NCBI GenBank assembly: GCA_902461565.1
Contig: CABPYL010000044.1
Span: 1-22,544, forward strand
Direction of reading: 5' to 3'
DNA length: 22,544 nt
DNA from: an uncultured Porphyromonadaceae bacterium
Lineage (GTDB): Bacteria > Bacteroidota > Bacteroidia > Bacteroidales > Muribaculaceae
Shown piece by piece: positions 1 through 7,311 of this stretch; position 1 is the first letter of the stretch, and each line of letters opens with the position of its first letter. The notes beneath the pieces are model-generated. The model did not search any database. It saw nothing but the letters and a program-made list of their open reading frames with translations, and was not told the DNA's origin. Both the position numbers and the translations under genes were made by a program.

Positions 1-4
1 TTTG

Positions 5-78
5 CGCTTCAAGATGGACTCGAACCAACGACCCTCTGATTAACAGTCAGATGCTCTAACCGACTGAGCTATTGAAGC
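5..78 (-). tRNA. tRNA-Asn (GTT), copy 2 of a tandem pair
   Basis: Read on the minus strand this folds as a cloverleaf: a 7-bp acceptor stem (GCTTCAA/TTGAAGC), D arm, anticodon stem TCTGA/TCAGA with loop CTGTTAA (anticodon GTT, asparagine), and a T arm with loop TTCGAGT. No CCA is encoded. It is identical over 74 nt to the copy at 104-177 and lies 25 nt downstream of it, so both are probably cut from one transcript. The second pair of the T stem is a U:U mismatch in both copies. Both termini are inside the window. Confidence 0.95.
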
Positions 79-103
79 AGAAAAAAGCGGGAACTGATAA
101 TTG

Positions 104-177
104 CGCTTCAAGATGGACTCGAACCAACGACCCTCTGATTAACAGTCAGATGCTCTAACCGACTGAGCTATTGAAGC
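104..177 (-). tRNA. tRNA-Asn (GTT), copy 1 of a tandem pair
   Basis: Same cloverleaf and anticodon GTT as the copy at 5-78, with identical sequence. It is the promoter-proximal copy: a strong promoter lies 33 nt upstream of its 5' end (210-241). No CCA is encoded and the same U:U pair occurs in the T stem. Confidence 0.96.
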
Positions 178-209
178 GAATAGCGCCACCCCTCCGGGCT
201 TTGCGGTTG

Positions 210-241
210 CAAAGTTAAGCGTTATTTTTTATTCGTGCAAA
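210..241 (-). promoter_or_regulatory. Bacteroidetes-type promoter of the tRNA-Asn pair
   Basis: On the minus strand a -33 element TTTG (238-241) is followed after exactly 20 nt by a -7 element TAACTTTG (210-217), matching the primary-sigma consensus of Bacteroidetes. It points at the tandem tRNA-Asn genes. No gene is seen between 242 and 325. Confidence 0.85.
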
Positions 242-325
242 TTATTCGGCATTTTTTTCGGCAAGGACACAAAAAAAGATAGAAAATTATAGTGGCGACA
301 GTCTTCGGCCATCAAGCCGATCACC

Positions 326-709
326 TTACTCTGTTATCTCAATGATATTATCTTCGAATCCTCGCACACAACTTTCGTAGTAACCGTCTCCGGTTATTCG
401 TGGACCACTCAATAATTCATAACCATCCTCTACCAAGCGGTGGGTTAATATGTCGACATCATCTTTAGACCCTACACTGAACGCAATATGGACATATCCC
501 TGGCGGAGAGGTTCGAACTGAGACGAAACGACTTGTGGATGCTGCATAATCTCCAATCTCGCACCATCTGCAAAGGTAAGGAAATACGTTTTTAATCCGG
601 TTCGGGAATTATGGTACATCTCATTCGCAGAAGCATTAAAATAACGCATAAAAAACGTTTTGGCTTCTTCCAGGTCAAAAACATACAATGCGATATGCTC
701 GAGTTTCAT
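326..709 (-). CDS. VOC family (glyoxalase-like fold) protein
   Basis: A 127-aa protein with the start typical of the vicinal oxygen chelate fold (MKLEHIALYVFDLEEAKTFF) and paired beta-alpha-beta-beta-beta modules: 'FADGARLEIM' near residues 46-55 ends the first, and 'YVHIAFSV' near 72-79 opens the second. Family members include lactoylglutathione lyases, dioxygenases and bleomycin or fosfomycin resistance proteins, with metal ligands usually His or Glu at strand positions. Here His5, Glu53, His73 and a late Glu (about 123) are plausible ligands (inference). The substrate cannot be read from sequence. It is cytosolic, with no signal peptide. The start codon is 21 nt from the preceding small frame (731-871), so the two may be co-transcribed. 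Only a weak hairpin (305-320) follows. Confidence 0.85.
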   Translation of the reverse strand: MKLEHIALYVFDLEEAKTFFMRYFNASANEMYHNSRTGLKTYFLTFADGARLEIMQHPQVVSSQFEPLRQGYVHIAFSVGSKDDVDILTHRLVEDGYELLSGPRITGDGYYESCVRGFEDNIIEITE

Positions 710-730
710 AACAAATAAGTCAATAATCTA

Positions 731-965
731 TTATTCTATGCTGGCCTTGAAGTTGGCGAGGTTGTGTTTTGTCGCATGAAACCGGATTAACTCGTAATCC
801 GCAATCTCATGAATAAAAAACGGGGCCTGCGATATAATGCCATTTGCTTCCTCAACCGGATGATATTGCATAAAATCACTCCCCCCTCGGCTCGCGTGAG
901 CCGGAGGCAATGAATTTTCCTTTCTGATTCACGCTACCGAATGAATTATCATTCATAAAACGCAT
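731..965 (-). pseudogene. Small gene apparently frameshifted at a G6 run (hypothetical)
   Basis: Two abutting minus-strand frames read like one protein. The first begins at ATG 965 (or ATG 956), encodes 'MRFMNDNSFGSVNQKGKFIA' and nine more residues, and stops at TGA 876-878. The second, 731-871, encodes 46 aa beginning MQYHPVEEANGIISQAP and ending LANFKASIE, and stays open upstream through the same region. Removing one G from the G6 run (881-886 on the plus strand is C6) joins them into one frame of about 76 codons. I do not recognise the family. It could be a decayed gene, a sequencing indel, a +1 frameshift, or an independent 46-aa protein at 731-871 whose ribosome site would be the G-rich run. 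It lies 21 nt before the VOC gene. Confidence 0.42.
886..908 (-). repeat. GC-rich hairpin beside the G6 tract
   Basis: CCTC-GGCTC, a GCGT loop and GAGCC-G-GAGG form a 9-bp stem with one bulged G in otherwise AT-rich DNA. Its edge touches the G6 run at 881-886. In the minus-strand transcript it lies just upstream of that run and of the possible start at 871, so it could mask a ribosome site (inference). Confidence 0.45.
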
Positions 966-1029
966 CGTGATTCCAGAACAATACACCGCATATTTATGTT
1001 ACAAACACATTATCAGCCTTAGATATAGC

Positions 1030-1683
1030 TTAGAAAAATAGTTTCTTTGATGTGATAACGTTTTTCAAAATATCATAGGGCTCGGCATTGGAATCTTCGT
1101 ATCGACCCCAAATAAGGTTATTCAACCAGTCAACAAAAATAAGGTTTTTGACAGATTTACTGTCCGAAGGAATGTCTACTACCTTTGTCTGACTATGCAT
1201 TTCAAACCATAATTCGATTTGCAGATAATCAATAAGACTATTACCAGACTTAACTTTAATAGTCTTGTTGTCGCGTATAAGATTTACAACAGGCTCATTT
1301 TTAACAACAGGCAGAACCGCAAGGCGTATCATATAGTTATATAGCTTGTTCGAGTCCTCACGGATATGTTGCTGAACTTTGCTTTTGTTGACAGTTATAG
1401 AGCCGATGACAATATCGGGGTTCATACTTACAAGTTTTCTTACTTTTTCAGCAAAAAAGCATTTATCGGCAACCGATAAGGCATTTCCTTTCAATTCGTT
1501 CTTTGGGTCGAATTTGGTGCGTTTGTACACACTAACTACAATTCGTTGCAACAAGTGTTTTTTCTCAGAGGGACATACGACAAAAGCTATAGTCAAATAC
1601 CTGCTTGAGCCACCCCTGCGAAAAGGCTTATTGAGAACCCATCCCAAATCGCCGCTTTCATCAAGATATACATTTAAGGCCAT
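1030..1683 (-). CDS. DUF3800 domain protein
   Basis: 217 aa from ATG 1683, opening with MALNVYLDESGDLGW, the signature of DUF3800 (a DESG motif on the first strand). Further matches are a polar middle with 'VIGSITVNKSK' and a late Asp-containing strand, 'LIFVDWLNNLIWGRYE', where family members carry their second acidic motif. DUF3800 proteins are thought to have an RNase H-like fold and are common near phage and defence genes, but the function is unknown. A GTG start at 1731 would add 16 residues. I prefer the ATG because the DESG strand normally sits at the extreme N-terminus. The gene is AT-rich compared with the RSH gene beside it, which fits acquisition. It has its own strong promoter and a leader of about 95 nt. 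Confidence 0.8.
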   Translation of the reverse strand: MALNVYLDESGDLGWVLNKPFRRGGSSRYLTIAFVVCPSEKKHLLQRIVVSVYKRTKFDPKNELKGNALSVADKCFFAEKVRKLVSMNPDIVIGSITVNKSKVQQHIREDSNKLYNYMIRLAVLPVVKNEPVVNLIRDNKTIKVKSGNSLIDYLQIELWFEMHSQTKVVDIPSDSKSVKNLIFVDWLNNLIWGRYEDSNAEPYDILKNVITSKKLFF

Positions 1684-1781
1684 TGTAAATAAAAAAAAGG
1701 CAGACCCTGAAGAGGTGTGTTTAGACCACACTTATGACGCTTATCACTCTTTGCTCAGGATTTACCTGCCATTTTGAATTA

Positions 1782-1813
1782 CAAAAATACTGTGTTCATT
1801 CTTAAAAAACAAA
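1782..1813 (-). promoter_or_regulatory. Promoter of the DUF3800 gene
   Basis: On the minus strand TTTG (1810-1813), a 20-nt spacer and TATTTTTG (1782-1789) match the Bacteroidetes promoter exactly. Transcription should start near 1778, leaving an untranslated leader to 1684. The leader contains a short GTGTG/CACAC hairpin (1715-1731). Confidence 0.8.
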
Positions 1814-1871
1814 TTCTTTGGCAGTATTTTAATTAAGTTTAACAGTACTGCTTCAAAAAAAATCCATCGAA

Positions 1872-1909
1872 ATGACCGGAGGTCATAGATTTTGTTAACC
1901 GCCTCCGGC
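1872..1909 (+). promoter_or_regulatory. Two mutually exclusive hairpins before the RSH gene
   Basis: ATGACC/GGTCAT (1872-1877 with 1881-1886) makes a compact hairpin. CCGGAGG (1876-1882) is also perfectly complementary to CCTCCGG (1902-1908), giving an alternative stem that cannot coexist with the first. They lie in the gene-free stretch 1814-2004, which otherwise holds AT-rich sequence, a weak 6-bp dyad (1821-1826 with 1846-1851) and a -7-like box. The proposed promoter at 1962 lies downstream, so they would act on RSH only if transcription also starts further upstream. Confidence 0.4.
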
Positions 1910-1961
1910 TGTTGTTATTTAAATGTTGCGCCCTCATAATTTTTTCGCCATCACTTAATTA

Positions 1962-1969
1962 TATTTTTG
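1962..1969 (+). promoter_or_regulatory. Candidate -7 element of the RSH gene
   Basis: TATTTTTG fits TAnnTTTG and would place the transcript start about 30 nt before the ATG at 2005. No good -33 TTTG is present at 19-21 nt upstream, so this is weaker than the other promoters in the window. Confidence 0.45.
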
Positions 1970-2004
1970 GATTTTTATCGTAACTTTACGACAAATTAAG
2001 AATT

Positions 2005-3891
2005 ATGGACAGCAAGCAGGATTATACGGAAATTATACAGACCCGCGCCGATGCCGTTTTCAATGCCATGAAGGATCGTTGTACCCCGGAGGAGATGGAA
2101 AAACTGCATCAGGCTTTCGAGCTGGCGCGTGAGGCACACAAGAACCAGTGGCGCAAGGGCGGTGAACCCTACATTCTTCACCCTATCGCGGTGGCTACCA
2201 TCGTGGCTAACGTTATGCACCTCGGTCCTGAGCCGGTTATGGCCGCTTTCCTGCACGATGTTGTAGAGGACACAAACCACAGCATTGACGACATTAAACA
2301 GCTTTTCGGCGAGGACGTGGCGTTCCTGGTTGGTGTAGTTACCAAGGCCAAGAAAGACAAATACGAGGACTCGCGGCAGGTAGACAACTACCGCCAGATG
2401 CTCAACTCGGTGCAGTACGATATCCGCGCACTGCTGGTAAAACTTGCCGACCGGCTGCACAACATGCGCACGCTTTCGTCGATGCCGCCCGACAAGCAGA
2501 TGAAGATTGCTGGCGAAACAGACTATTTCTACGCTCCTCTGGCCAACCGTTTAGGTCTGTACGACATCAAACTGGAGTTGGAGAACCTGAGTTTCCGCTT
2601 CCGCTGCCCCCACGACTACGAGACGCTGTCCAGCCTTATCGAGCGCGACGAGGAAGCTCAGGCCGACCGTCTGGCCGAGTTCAAACGCCAGATCAGCCAG
2701 ACGCTCCACAAGGCCGGCATACAGGCGCACGTTTCCATTGAATACCGCAAACCATACAGCATCTGGCGAAAGATGAAGAAGTACGGCGACGACTTCAACC
2801 ACCTGAAATACCGCCACTTCACCGACATCATCTTCGAGGAGCCACTGCCGGGATACACAGAGAAGGATATGGCACTCCATATCTATTCAATCCTTACGGA
2901 CAGTTTCAAGGAGAAGCCGGGCGGAATCATAAACTACATTGATTCGCCCAAGGAAAACGGCTACCAGAGTTTCCACGTGAAGCTGCTGGCGCATTTCGGC
3001 CGATGGCAGGAGGTGCATATCAGCTCGCGCCGCATGGTGCGCCATTCGCAGCTGGGATGCGTGGCCGAACGCTCGGAAGGCAATATAAACCGATGGATAG
3101 ACAAATTCCGCAGCGTACTCCAGGAAATTGCACAGCACGCGCAGAACGGCACAAACTTTATGGAGAAAGTGGTATCCACGTTCTACAACGACGATATAAT
3201 GACATTCACGCACGACGGCAAACCTGTTATACTGCCACAGAAGGCTACTGTGCTCGATTTTGCGTACGAGGTAGATCCATCTGTTGCCGAGAAAGCCAAA
3301 TACGCCCGCGTGAACACCTTCCTTACCTCTATAAAGGCTCCTCTGCGGCGCGGCGACGTGGTCGAAATTTTCACCGACCCCGAATGCAACCCCCAGCCTG
3401 ACTGGCTCGACAGCGTTACCACATACAAGGCGCGCAACGAGATAAACCACTATCTGGACAACCTGCCCAAGCCACGCTTCCACCGGTGCCCGATGTGCAA
3501 CCCCATTCCCGGCGACGAAGTGATAGGCTTCCGCGAAGCCGACGGCACGACAACGATACACCGCCGCGACTGTGGCATAGCCGTGAAGATGGCATCGCAG
3601 ATGGGCGACAACATAATATCCGTAGACTATGAACCGGACGGCACCCTGTATTCCCAGACCATCGTAGTTACCGCCGTAGACCGCTACCACCTGTTCATCG
3701 ACCTGGTGGACTGTATCACCAACGATCTGCACCTTGCCATGCAGAGTTTCAACACTTCTACAACCGACTCGATAGTTACCTGTACGATCGCTTTCGGCGT
3801 GCATTCGTTCAACGAACTGCAGTCCATCATCAGCCACATATCGTCCATCAAAGGCGTGGACGAGGTGAAACGAGTTGTGGAGATTGAATAA
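2005..3891 (+). CDS. RelA/SpoT homologue with intact hydrolase and degenerate synthetase site
   Basis: A 628-aa cytosolic long RSH; the usual length is about 730. Domains in order: HD (p)ppGpp hydrolase about 38-155, with Arg50 in WRKGGEP, His59, His84-Asp85, Glu88-Asp89 and the LADRLHNM motif with Asn153 all present; synthetase about 225-355; TGS about 397-460; zinc-finger CPMC...IHRRDC about 495-523; ACT about 545-628. The synthetase keeps Asp274, NGYQSFH (318-324) and Glu336. However, the usual RFKD loop reads GIIN (307-310), the EIQIRT motif reads EVHISS, and the Arg after Asp274 is Glu. The normally conserved TGS His is Asp (YEVDPSVA). I infer a hydrolase-biased second RSH alongside a canonical Rel elsewhere. 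The stop codon lies inside a promoter box for the next gene. Confidence 0.93.
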   Translation: MDSKQDYTEIIQTRADAVFNAMKDRCTPEEMEKLHQAFELAREAHKNQWRKGGEPYILHPIAVATIVANVMHLGPEPVMAAFLHDVVEDTNHSIDDIKQLFGEDVAFLVGVVTKAKKDKYEDSRQVDNYRQMLNSVQYDIRALLVKLADRLHNMRTLSSMPPDKQMKIAGETDYFYAPLANRLGLYDIKLELENLSFRFRCPHDYETLSSLIERDEEAQADRLAEFKRQISQTLHKAGIQAHVSIEYRKPYSIWRKMKKYGDDFNHLKYRHFTDIIFEEPLPGYTEKDMALHIYSILTDSFKEKPGGIINYIDSPKENGYQSFHVKLLAHFGRWQEVHISSRRMVRHSQLGCVAERSEGNINRWIDKFRSVLQEIAQHAQNGTNFMEKVVSTFYNDDIMTFTHDGKPVILPQKATVLDFAYEVDPSVAEKAKYARVNTFLTSIKAPLRRGDVVEIFTDPECNPQPDWLDSVTTYKARNEINHYLDNLPKPRFHRCPMCNPIPGDEVIGFREADGTTTIHRRDCGIAVKMASQMGDNIISVDYEPDGTLYSQTIVVTAVDRYHLFIDLVDCITNDLHLAMQSFNTSTTDSIVTCTIAFGVHSFNELQSIISHISSIKGVDEVKRVVEIE

Positions 3892-3905
3892 ATTTGCTAA
3901 ATTTG
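3874..3905 (+). promoter_or_regulatory. Promoter of DUF3822 overlapping the RSH stop codon
   Basis: Two TAAATTTG boxes lie 9 nt apart (3889-3896 and 3898-3905). The second has GTTG 20 nt upstream (3874-3877), a fair -33 element. The TAA stop of the RSH gene is the first three bases of the first box. This would allow DUF3822 expression independent of RSH. Confidence 0.6.
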
Positions 3906-3915
3906 CAGCCGCAAT

Positions 3916-4737
3916 ATGACGGCCGAGACAAACACGACAATCGACAATCCAAGGCTATGGCGAATGGCACTCCAGCTTTCGCCACAGGCGCTTTCGGTAG
4001 TCCTCACTTCAATGGTGTCCGATTCGTCGCTGCGACGGTATTCCATCCCCCTGGACCCCTCGCAGCCTTATCTCAAGGCCATAGAGGACGCAATCTACTC
4101 CACCCCGGAAATCCTCGGCGACTACGGCCACATTGACCTTGTGGCCCGCACAACGGCATATACCGCTGTGCCCCCCTCGCTTGACGAGGCGACGGCCATA
4201 CAATGCGGAAGCTACATGAAACTCGATCACGGCGACGAAGACTCGGTGCTGAACACCGACATCACCGATTGCGCCAGCATCGTATGGGCCATACCGGCGA
4301 ACGTGCGCAACTTTCTTGCCCGCACCTTCCGCAACGCCCCTGTGCAGAGCCACATCGCTCCGCTTATGCGCTATCTGAACCGACAGGCGTGCCTCGGCAA
4401 CTCGGCTAAGCTGTTCGCACACTTCGCTGAAGGGCAGGTAGACATCCTCGCATTCGCACCAGGCGGTAGCCTTGCATTAGCCGCCACACATCCCGTGGAC
4501 ACAGACACCGACGCCCTCTACTTCATCATGGCATGTGCGCGTCAGACCGGAATGGACTTGATGACCGATGAAATTCTGCTGTGCGGAGAACCGCAGCGCC
4601 GCAGCACACTCATGCCGCTGCTCAGCCGCTACGCAGCCCGCGTGATGCCCCTCATTTTCCCTTCGGCGGCACTACGTGCCGGCCGCGAAGCATTCAACGC
4701 TCCTTTTCCGCTCATCCTTATCCCGATATGCGAATAA
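3916..4737 (+). CDS. DUF3822 family protein
   Basis: 273 aa with no signal peptide or membrane segment. I recognise the Bacteroidetes DUF3822 family from the overall layout: an N-terminal 'LSVVLTSMVSDSSLRRYSIP' strand region, a central alternation of beta and helix, and the C-terminal 'AGREAFNAPFPLILIPICE'. From memory the family has an actin-like ATPase-type fold, is unassigned biochemically, and usually sits beside rsmD. Here that pairing is interrupted by a two-gene cassette. Its last bases (CGATATGCGAATAA) are repeated at the rsmD start, which suggests the two genes once overlapped. The start at 3916 follows the promoter box by 10 nt, so the transcript is nearly leaderless unless the upstream promoter is also used. 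Confidence 0.8.
   Translation: MTAETNTTIDNPRLWRMALQLSPQALSVVLTSMVSDSSLRRYSIPLDPSQPYLKAIEDAIYSTPEILGDYGHIDLVARTTAYTAVPPSLDEATAIQCGSYMKLDHGDEDSVLNTDITDCASIVWAIPANVRNFLARTFRNAPVQSHIAPLMRYLNRQACLGNSAKLFAHFAEGQVDILAFAPGGSLALAATHPVDTDTDALYFIMACARQTGMDLMTDEILLCGEPQRRSTLMPLLSRYAARVMPLIFPSAALRAGREAFNAPFPLILIPICE
4723..4737 (+). repeat. Left copy of a 15-bp direct repeat bounding the flippase/GT cassette
   Basis: CCGATATGCGAATAA here is repeated exactly at 7312-7326. This copy supplies the last codons and TAA stop of DUF3822. A degenerate third copy (ATATTGCGAATAAC) follows at 4751-4764. Confidence 0.85.
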
Positions 4738-4770
4738 CGCATCGTTGAGCATATTGCGAATAACACCATA

Positions 4771-4811
4771 TTTGCTGGAATCAGGGAAATTGCTTATCTT
4801 TGTGAGATAAG
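4771..4811 (+). promoter_or_regulatory. Flippase promoter with an overlapping dyad
   Basis: TTTG (4771-4774), a 20-nt spacer and TATCTTTG (4795-4802) form a consensus Bacteroidetes promoter about 20 nt before the flippase ATG. CTTATCT (4793-4799) and AGATAAG (4805-4811) are a perfect 7-bp inverted repeat overlapping the -7 box and the transcript start, so it may be an operator or an early RNA hairpin. Confidence 0.8.
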
Positions 4812-4822
4812 AAACAGAACCA

Positions 4823-6361
4823 ATGTCAGTATCGGATAACAACAAAAGAATTGCAAAGAACACTTTGTTTCTTTATTTCAGAATGATCGTAATCATTCTG
4901 GTGAATTTGTTCACTGTCCGAGTAGTCCTTGCCGAACTTGGAGAGACCGATTACGGCATCTACAATGTTATCGGCGGAGTCGTTGTCATGTTCTCTTTCA
5001 TAAGCAGCTGCATGACAACCGCCACACAGAGGTATCTCACCTTCGAACTCGGTAGAGAGAACCACGACCGCCTTGCCAAGGTATTTTCGATATCGCTGCT
5101 GGTTCATATAGCGATTGCACTTGCAATTGTTCTTCTTGCCGAAACGGTTGGACTGTGGTTTGTAAACACCCAGATGACGCTGCCCGCTTCGGAAATGAGC
5201 GCGGCAAACTGGGTTTATCAGCTCTCCATCCTTGCCTTTTGCGTCAATATCATTCAGGTTCCGTACGATGCTTCGCTTATCGCTCACGAAAAAATGAATG
5301 TATTCGCATATATCAGCTTTTTAGAGGCCGCATTGAAAGTCGCAATCGCTTATGCTCTGGTTGTTATCGCGTCCGGCAAATTAATCTGGTACGCTTTTCT
5401 TGTGCTTGCCATGCGTGTGACGATAAGGCTCATATATCAGATATATTGCCGGCGCAATTTTGCGGAATGCCGCTTCCGCATGGTGCGCGACAGCAAACTG
5501 TTCAAGGAAATGACCACTTTCGCGGGGTGGAATCTGCTCGGCAGCGTGGCATGGCTGATGAAGGGGCAAGGACTCAACATTATCCTCAACATGTTCTTCG
5601 GTCCTGTCATCAACGCAGCCCAGGCTCTCGCCGTACAAGTGCGGCAGGCTGTTACAGGTTTTGTATTCAATTTCATGTCTGCCGTAAATCCCCAGATTAC
5701 CAAATATTACGCCTCCGGCCAGCGTACCGAAATGGAGAATCTGGCATATAACGGTCTGAAATATTCTTTCATGCTGCTGCTGTTCCTCTCGCTGCCAGTG
5801 ATGCTCGATGTCAGATTCATTCTCGGAATATGGCTCGAAGAAGTACCGGACTATACGGCATTGTTCGTTATTCTCGTTCTTACCGACTCTCTTTGCAACA
5901 GCATCTTCGACCAGCCGTTGATGACTTCTATAGCCGCGACAGGCAACATCCGCAGCTATCAGATTGTTGTAAGCGTGGTAATGCTTCTTATTGGCCCGGT
6001 TGCCTATGCAGCCCTTAAATTCGGAGCGCCCCCGCAGAGCGTATACTACGTATCCATAATCATTACAGTTATTGCCGGACTGCTTCGCTTCCACTTCTGC
6101 CGCGTGCAGCTCGATTATTCTTGGCAACTTTTCACAGACCGCGTACTCCTGCCGGCTTTCCGCACAGTGCTCCTGGCACTGCCACTGCCGCTTGCCCTCA
6201 GATTATGGGTAATACCCGACACCAACTGGCTGAATGCCATCTGTGTTTTCGTCGCAACCATCGTATGCGAAGGGCTGGCGATATGGTTTGTCGGTCTTTC
6301 CGCGGCAGAACGCTCCACTGTCTGCGCCATTGTAAAGAAACGAATAAGTAAAAAGCAATGA
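4823..6361 (+). CDS. Polysaccharide flippase (Wzx/MATE-like, MOP superfamily)
   Basis: A 512-aa polytopic inner-membrane protein with about 12-14 hydrophobic helices and the family N-terminus: polar 'MSVSDNNKRIAKNT', then a first helix, then 'GETDYGIYNVIGGVV'. Other matches are 'TQRYLTFELGR' near residue 68, a central 'GWNLLGSVAWLMKGQGLNIILNMFFG' region (in part) and 'NPQITKYYASG'. Such proteins move lipid-linked sugars across the inner membrane for O-antigen, capsule or exopolysaccharide. It overlaps the following glycosyltransferase by 4 nt (ATGA), so the two are translationally coupled. No polymerase or other capsule genes are present, so the glycan is unknown. It has its own promoter, and the pair interrupts the DUF3822-rsmD neighbourhood. 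Confidence 0.9.
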   Translation: MSVSDNNKRIAKNTLFLYFRMIVIILVNLFTVRVVLAELGETDYGIYNVIGGVVVMFSFISSCMTTATQRYLTFELGRENHDRLAKVFSISLLVHIAIALAIVLLAETVGLWFVNTQMTLPASEMSAANWVYQLSILAFCVNIIQVPYDASLIAHEKMNVFAYISFLEAALKVAIAYALVVIASGKLIWYAFLVLAMRVTIRLIYQIYCRRNFAECRFRMVRDSKLFKEMTTFAGWNLLGSVAWLMKGQGLNIILNMFFGPVINAAQALAVQVRQAVTGFVFNFMSAVNPQITKYYASGQRTEMENLAYNGLKYSFMLLLFLSLPVMLDVRFILGIWLEEVPDYTALFVILVLTDSLCNSIFDQPLMTSIAATGNIRSYQIVVSVVMLLIGPVAYAALKFGAPPQSVYYVSIIITVIAGLLRFHFCRVQLDYSWQLFTDRVLLPAFRTVLLALPLPLALRLWVIPDTNWLNAICVFVATIVCEGLAIWFVGLSAAERSTVCAIVKKRISKKQ

Positions 6362-7299
6362 TAGATCTGATTAGCGTGATCGTTCCGGTATATAATGCCG
6401 AACGTTACCTTGATGAATGTATCGCAGGTATCATCGGACAGAGCTATGCCCATTTCGAACTTATTCTTGTAAACGACGGCAGCACGGACTCGTCTGGCGA
6501 GATATGCCGCCGTCATGCCGGAAAAGACTCTCGAATCATTGTTATTGACAAGCCCAACGGAGGAGTGAGTGCGGCACGCAATACGGCCCTGGATGCCGCT
6601 CATGGTAAGTGGATAATCTTTTCCGATGCCGACGACTATTATCTGCCCGGAGCTTTCGAGAAACTGATATCTGCCGCAACTTCCGCGCCCGACATAGACA
6701 TGGCCGTAGGCTCGCACCTCAGATTAGAAAACGGCAAAACATCTTATCCCGCTACTCAAAAGGCGGACATGAGCCGTAGCGCGATGAGTGTCATGACACA
6801 CTTTGCTTTGTGGGGATATATTTTCAGAAAAGATATAATCGACAGATATTCCATACGTTTCGACACATCTCTAGCTTTATCGGAAGACCGCTTGTTCATG
6901 GCCGAATTCGCTATAAAGGCTCGCGCCATCGCAATGATTCCCGACCCAGTGTATGTATATCGGATACACCAGGCCTCAGCCTGTCGTCGCGCAAAAGATA
7001 TCGTAAAAGCCTCGCGCATGCAGTTCGAGGCTATTGAGAAAATGTATCTGCTGAAAAATCAAGTTTCCAAATCATCCGATGCCGAAGCTATTGAACGATT
7101 CTGCAAGGAAATAGTGCAAGCTGTCATAACGATGGCCGCCTTTGAGTCGTCCGATATCAGAAAACTGCTTACGGTAAAGAAAATGGCGCAGGAATGTTCC
7201 GTCAAATATGATTCCGGAATTCCTTTTATTATTTTCTGTGCTTATACACGCCTACGAAAATTGTCTCGCATACTGCGTGGAAAAATCATGAAGTATTAA
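6358..7299 (+). CDS. Glycosyltransferase family 2 protein
   Basis: 313 aa with a GT-A fold at residues 3-105: 'ISVIVPVYNAERYLDECI', nucleotide-binding Asp40 in VNDGSTD, 'NGGVSAARNTAL' at 67-78, and the metal-binding DADD (90-93) in FSDADDYYLPGAF. The likely catalytic-base region is 'LSEDRLFMAEFA' near 178-189. It should transfer a sugar from a nucleotide donor at the cytoplasmic face. The basic C-terminus (KLSRILRGKIMKY) could associate with membrane. Donor and acceptor cannot be inferred. Its ATGA overlap with the flippase makes them a functional pair. It ends 17 nt before rsmD, within 13 nt of the right 15-bp repeat. Confidence 0.93.
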   Translation: MIDLISVIVPVYNAERYLDECIAGIIGQSYAHFELILVNDGSTDSSGEICRRHAGKDSRIIVIDKPNGGVSAARNTALDAAHGKWIIFSDADDYYLPGAFEKLISAATSAPDIDMAVGSHLRLENGKTSYPATQKADMSRSAMSVMTHFALWGYIFRKDIIDRYSIRFDTSLALSEDRLFMAEFAIKARAIAMIPDPVYVYRIHQASACRRAKDIVKASRMQFEAIEKMYLLKNQVSKSSDAEAIERFCKEIVQAVITMAAFESSDIRKLLTVKKMAQECSVKYDSGIPFIIFCAYTRLRKLSRILRGKIMKY

Positions 7300-7311
7300 C
7301 GAACTTATTAA

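Noticed and set aside
2887..3837. Long minus-strand ORF of 316 codons
   Set aside because: It lies wholly antisense to the RSH gene, has no recognisable domains, and arises from the codon bias of the sense strand.
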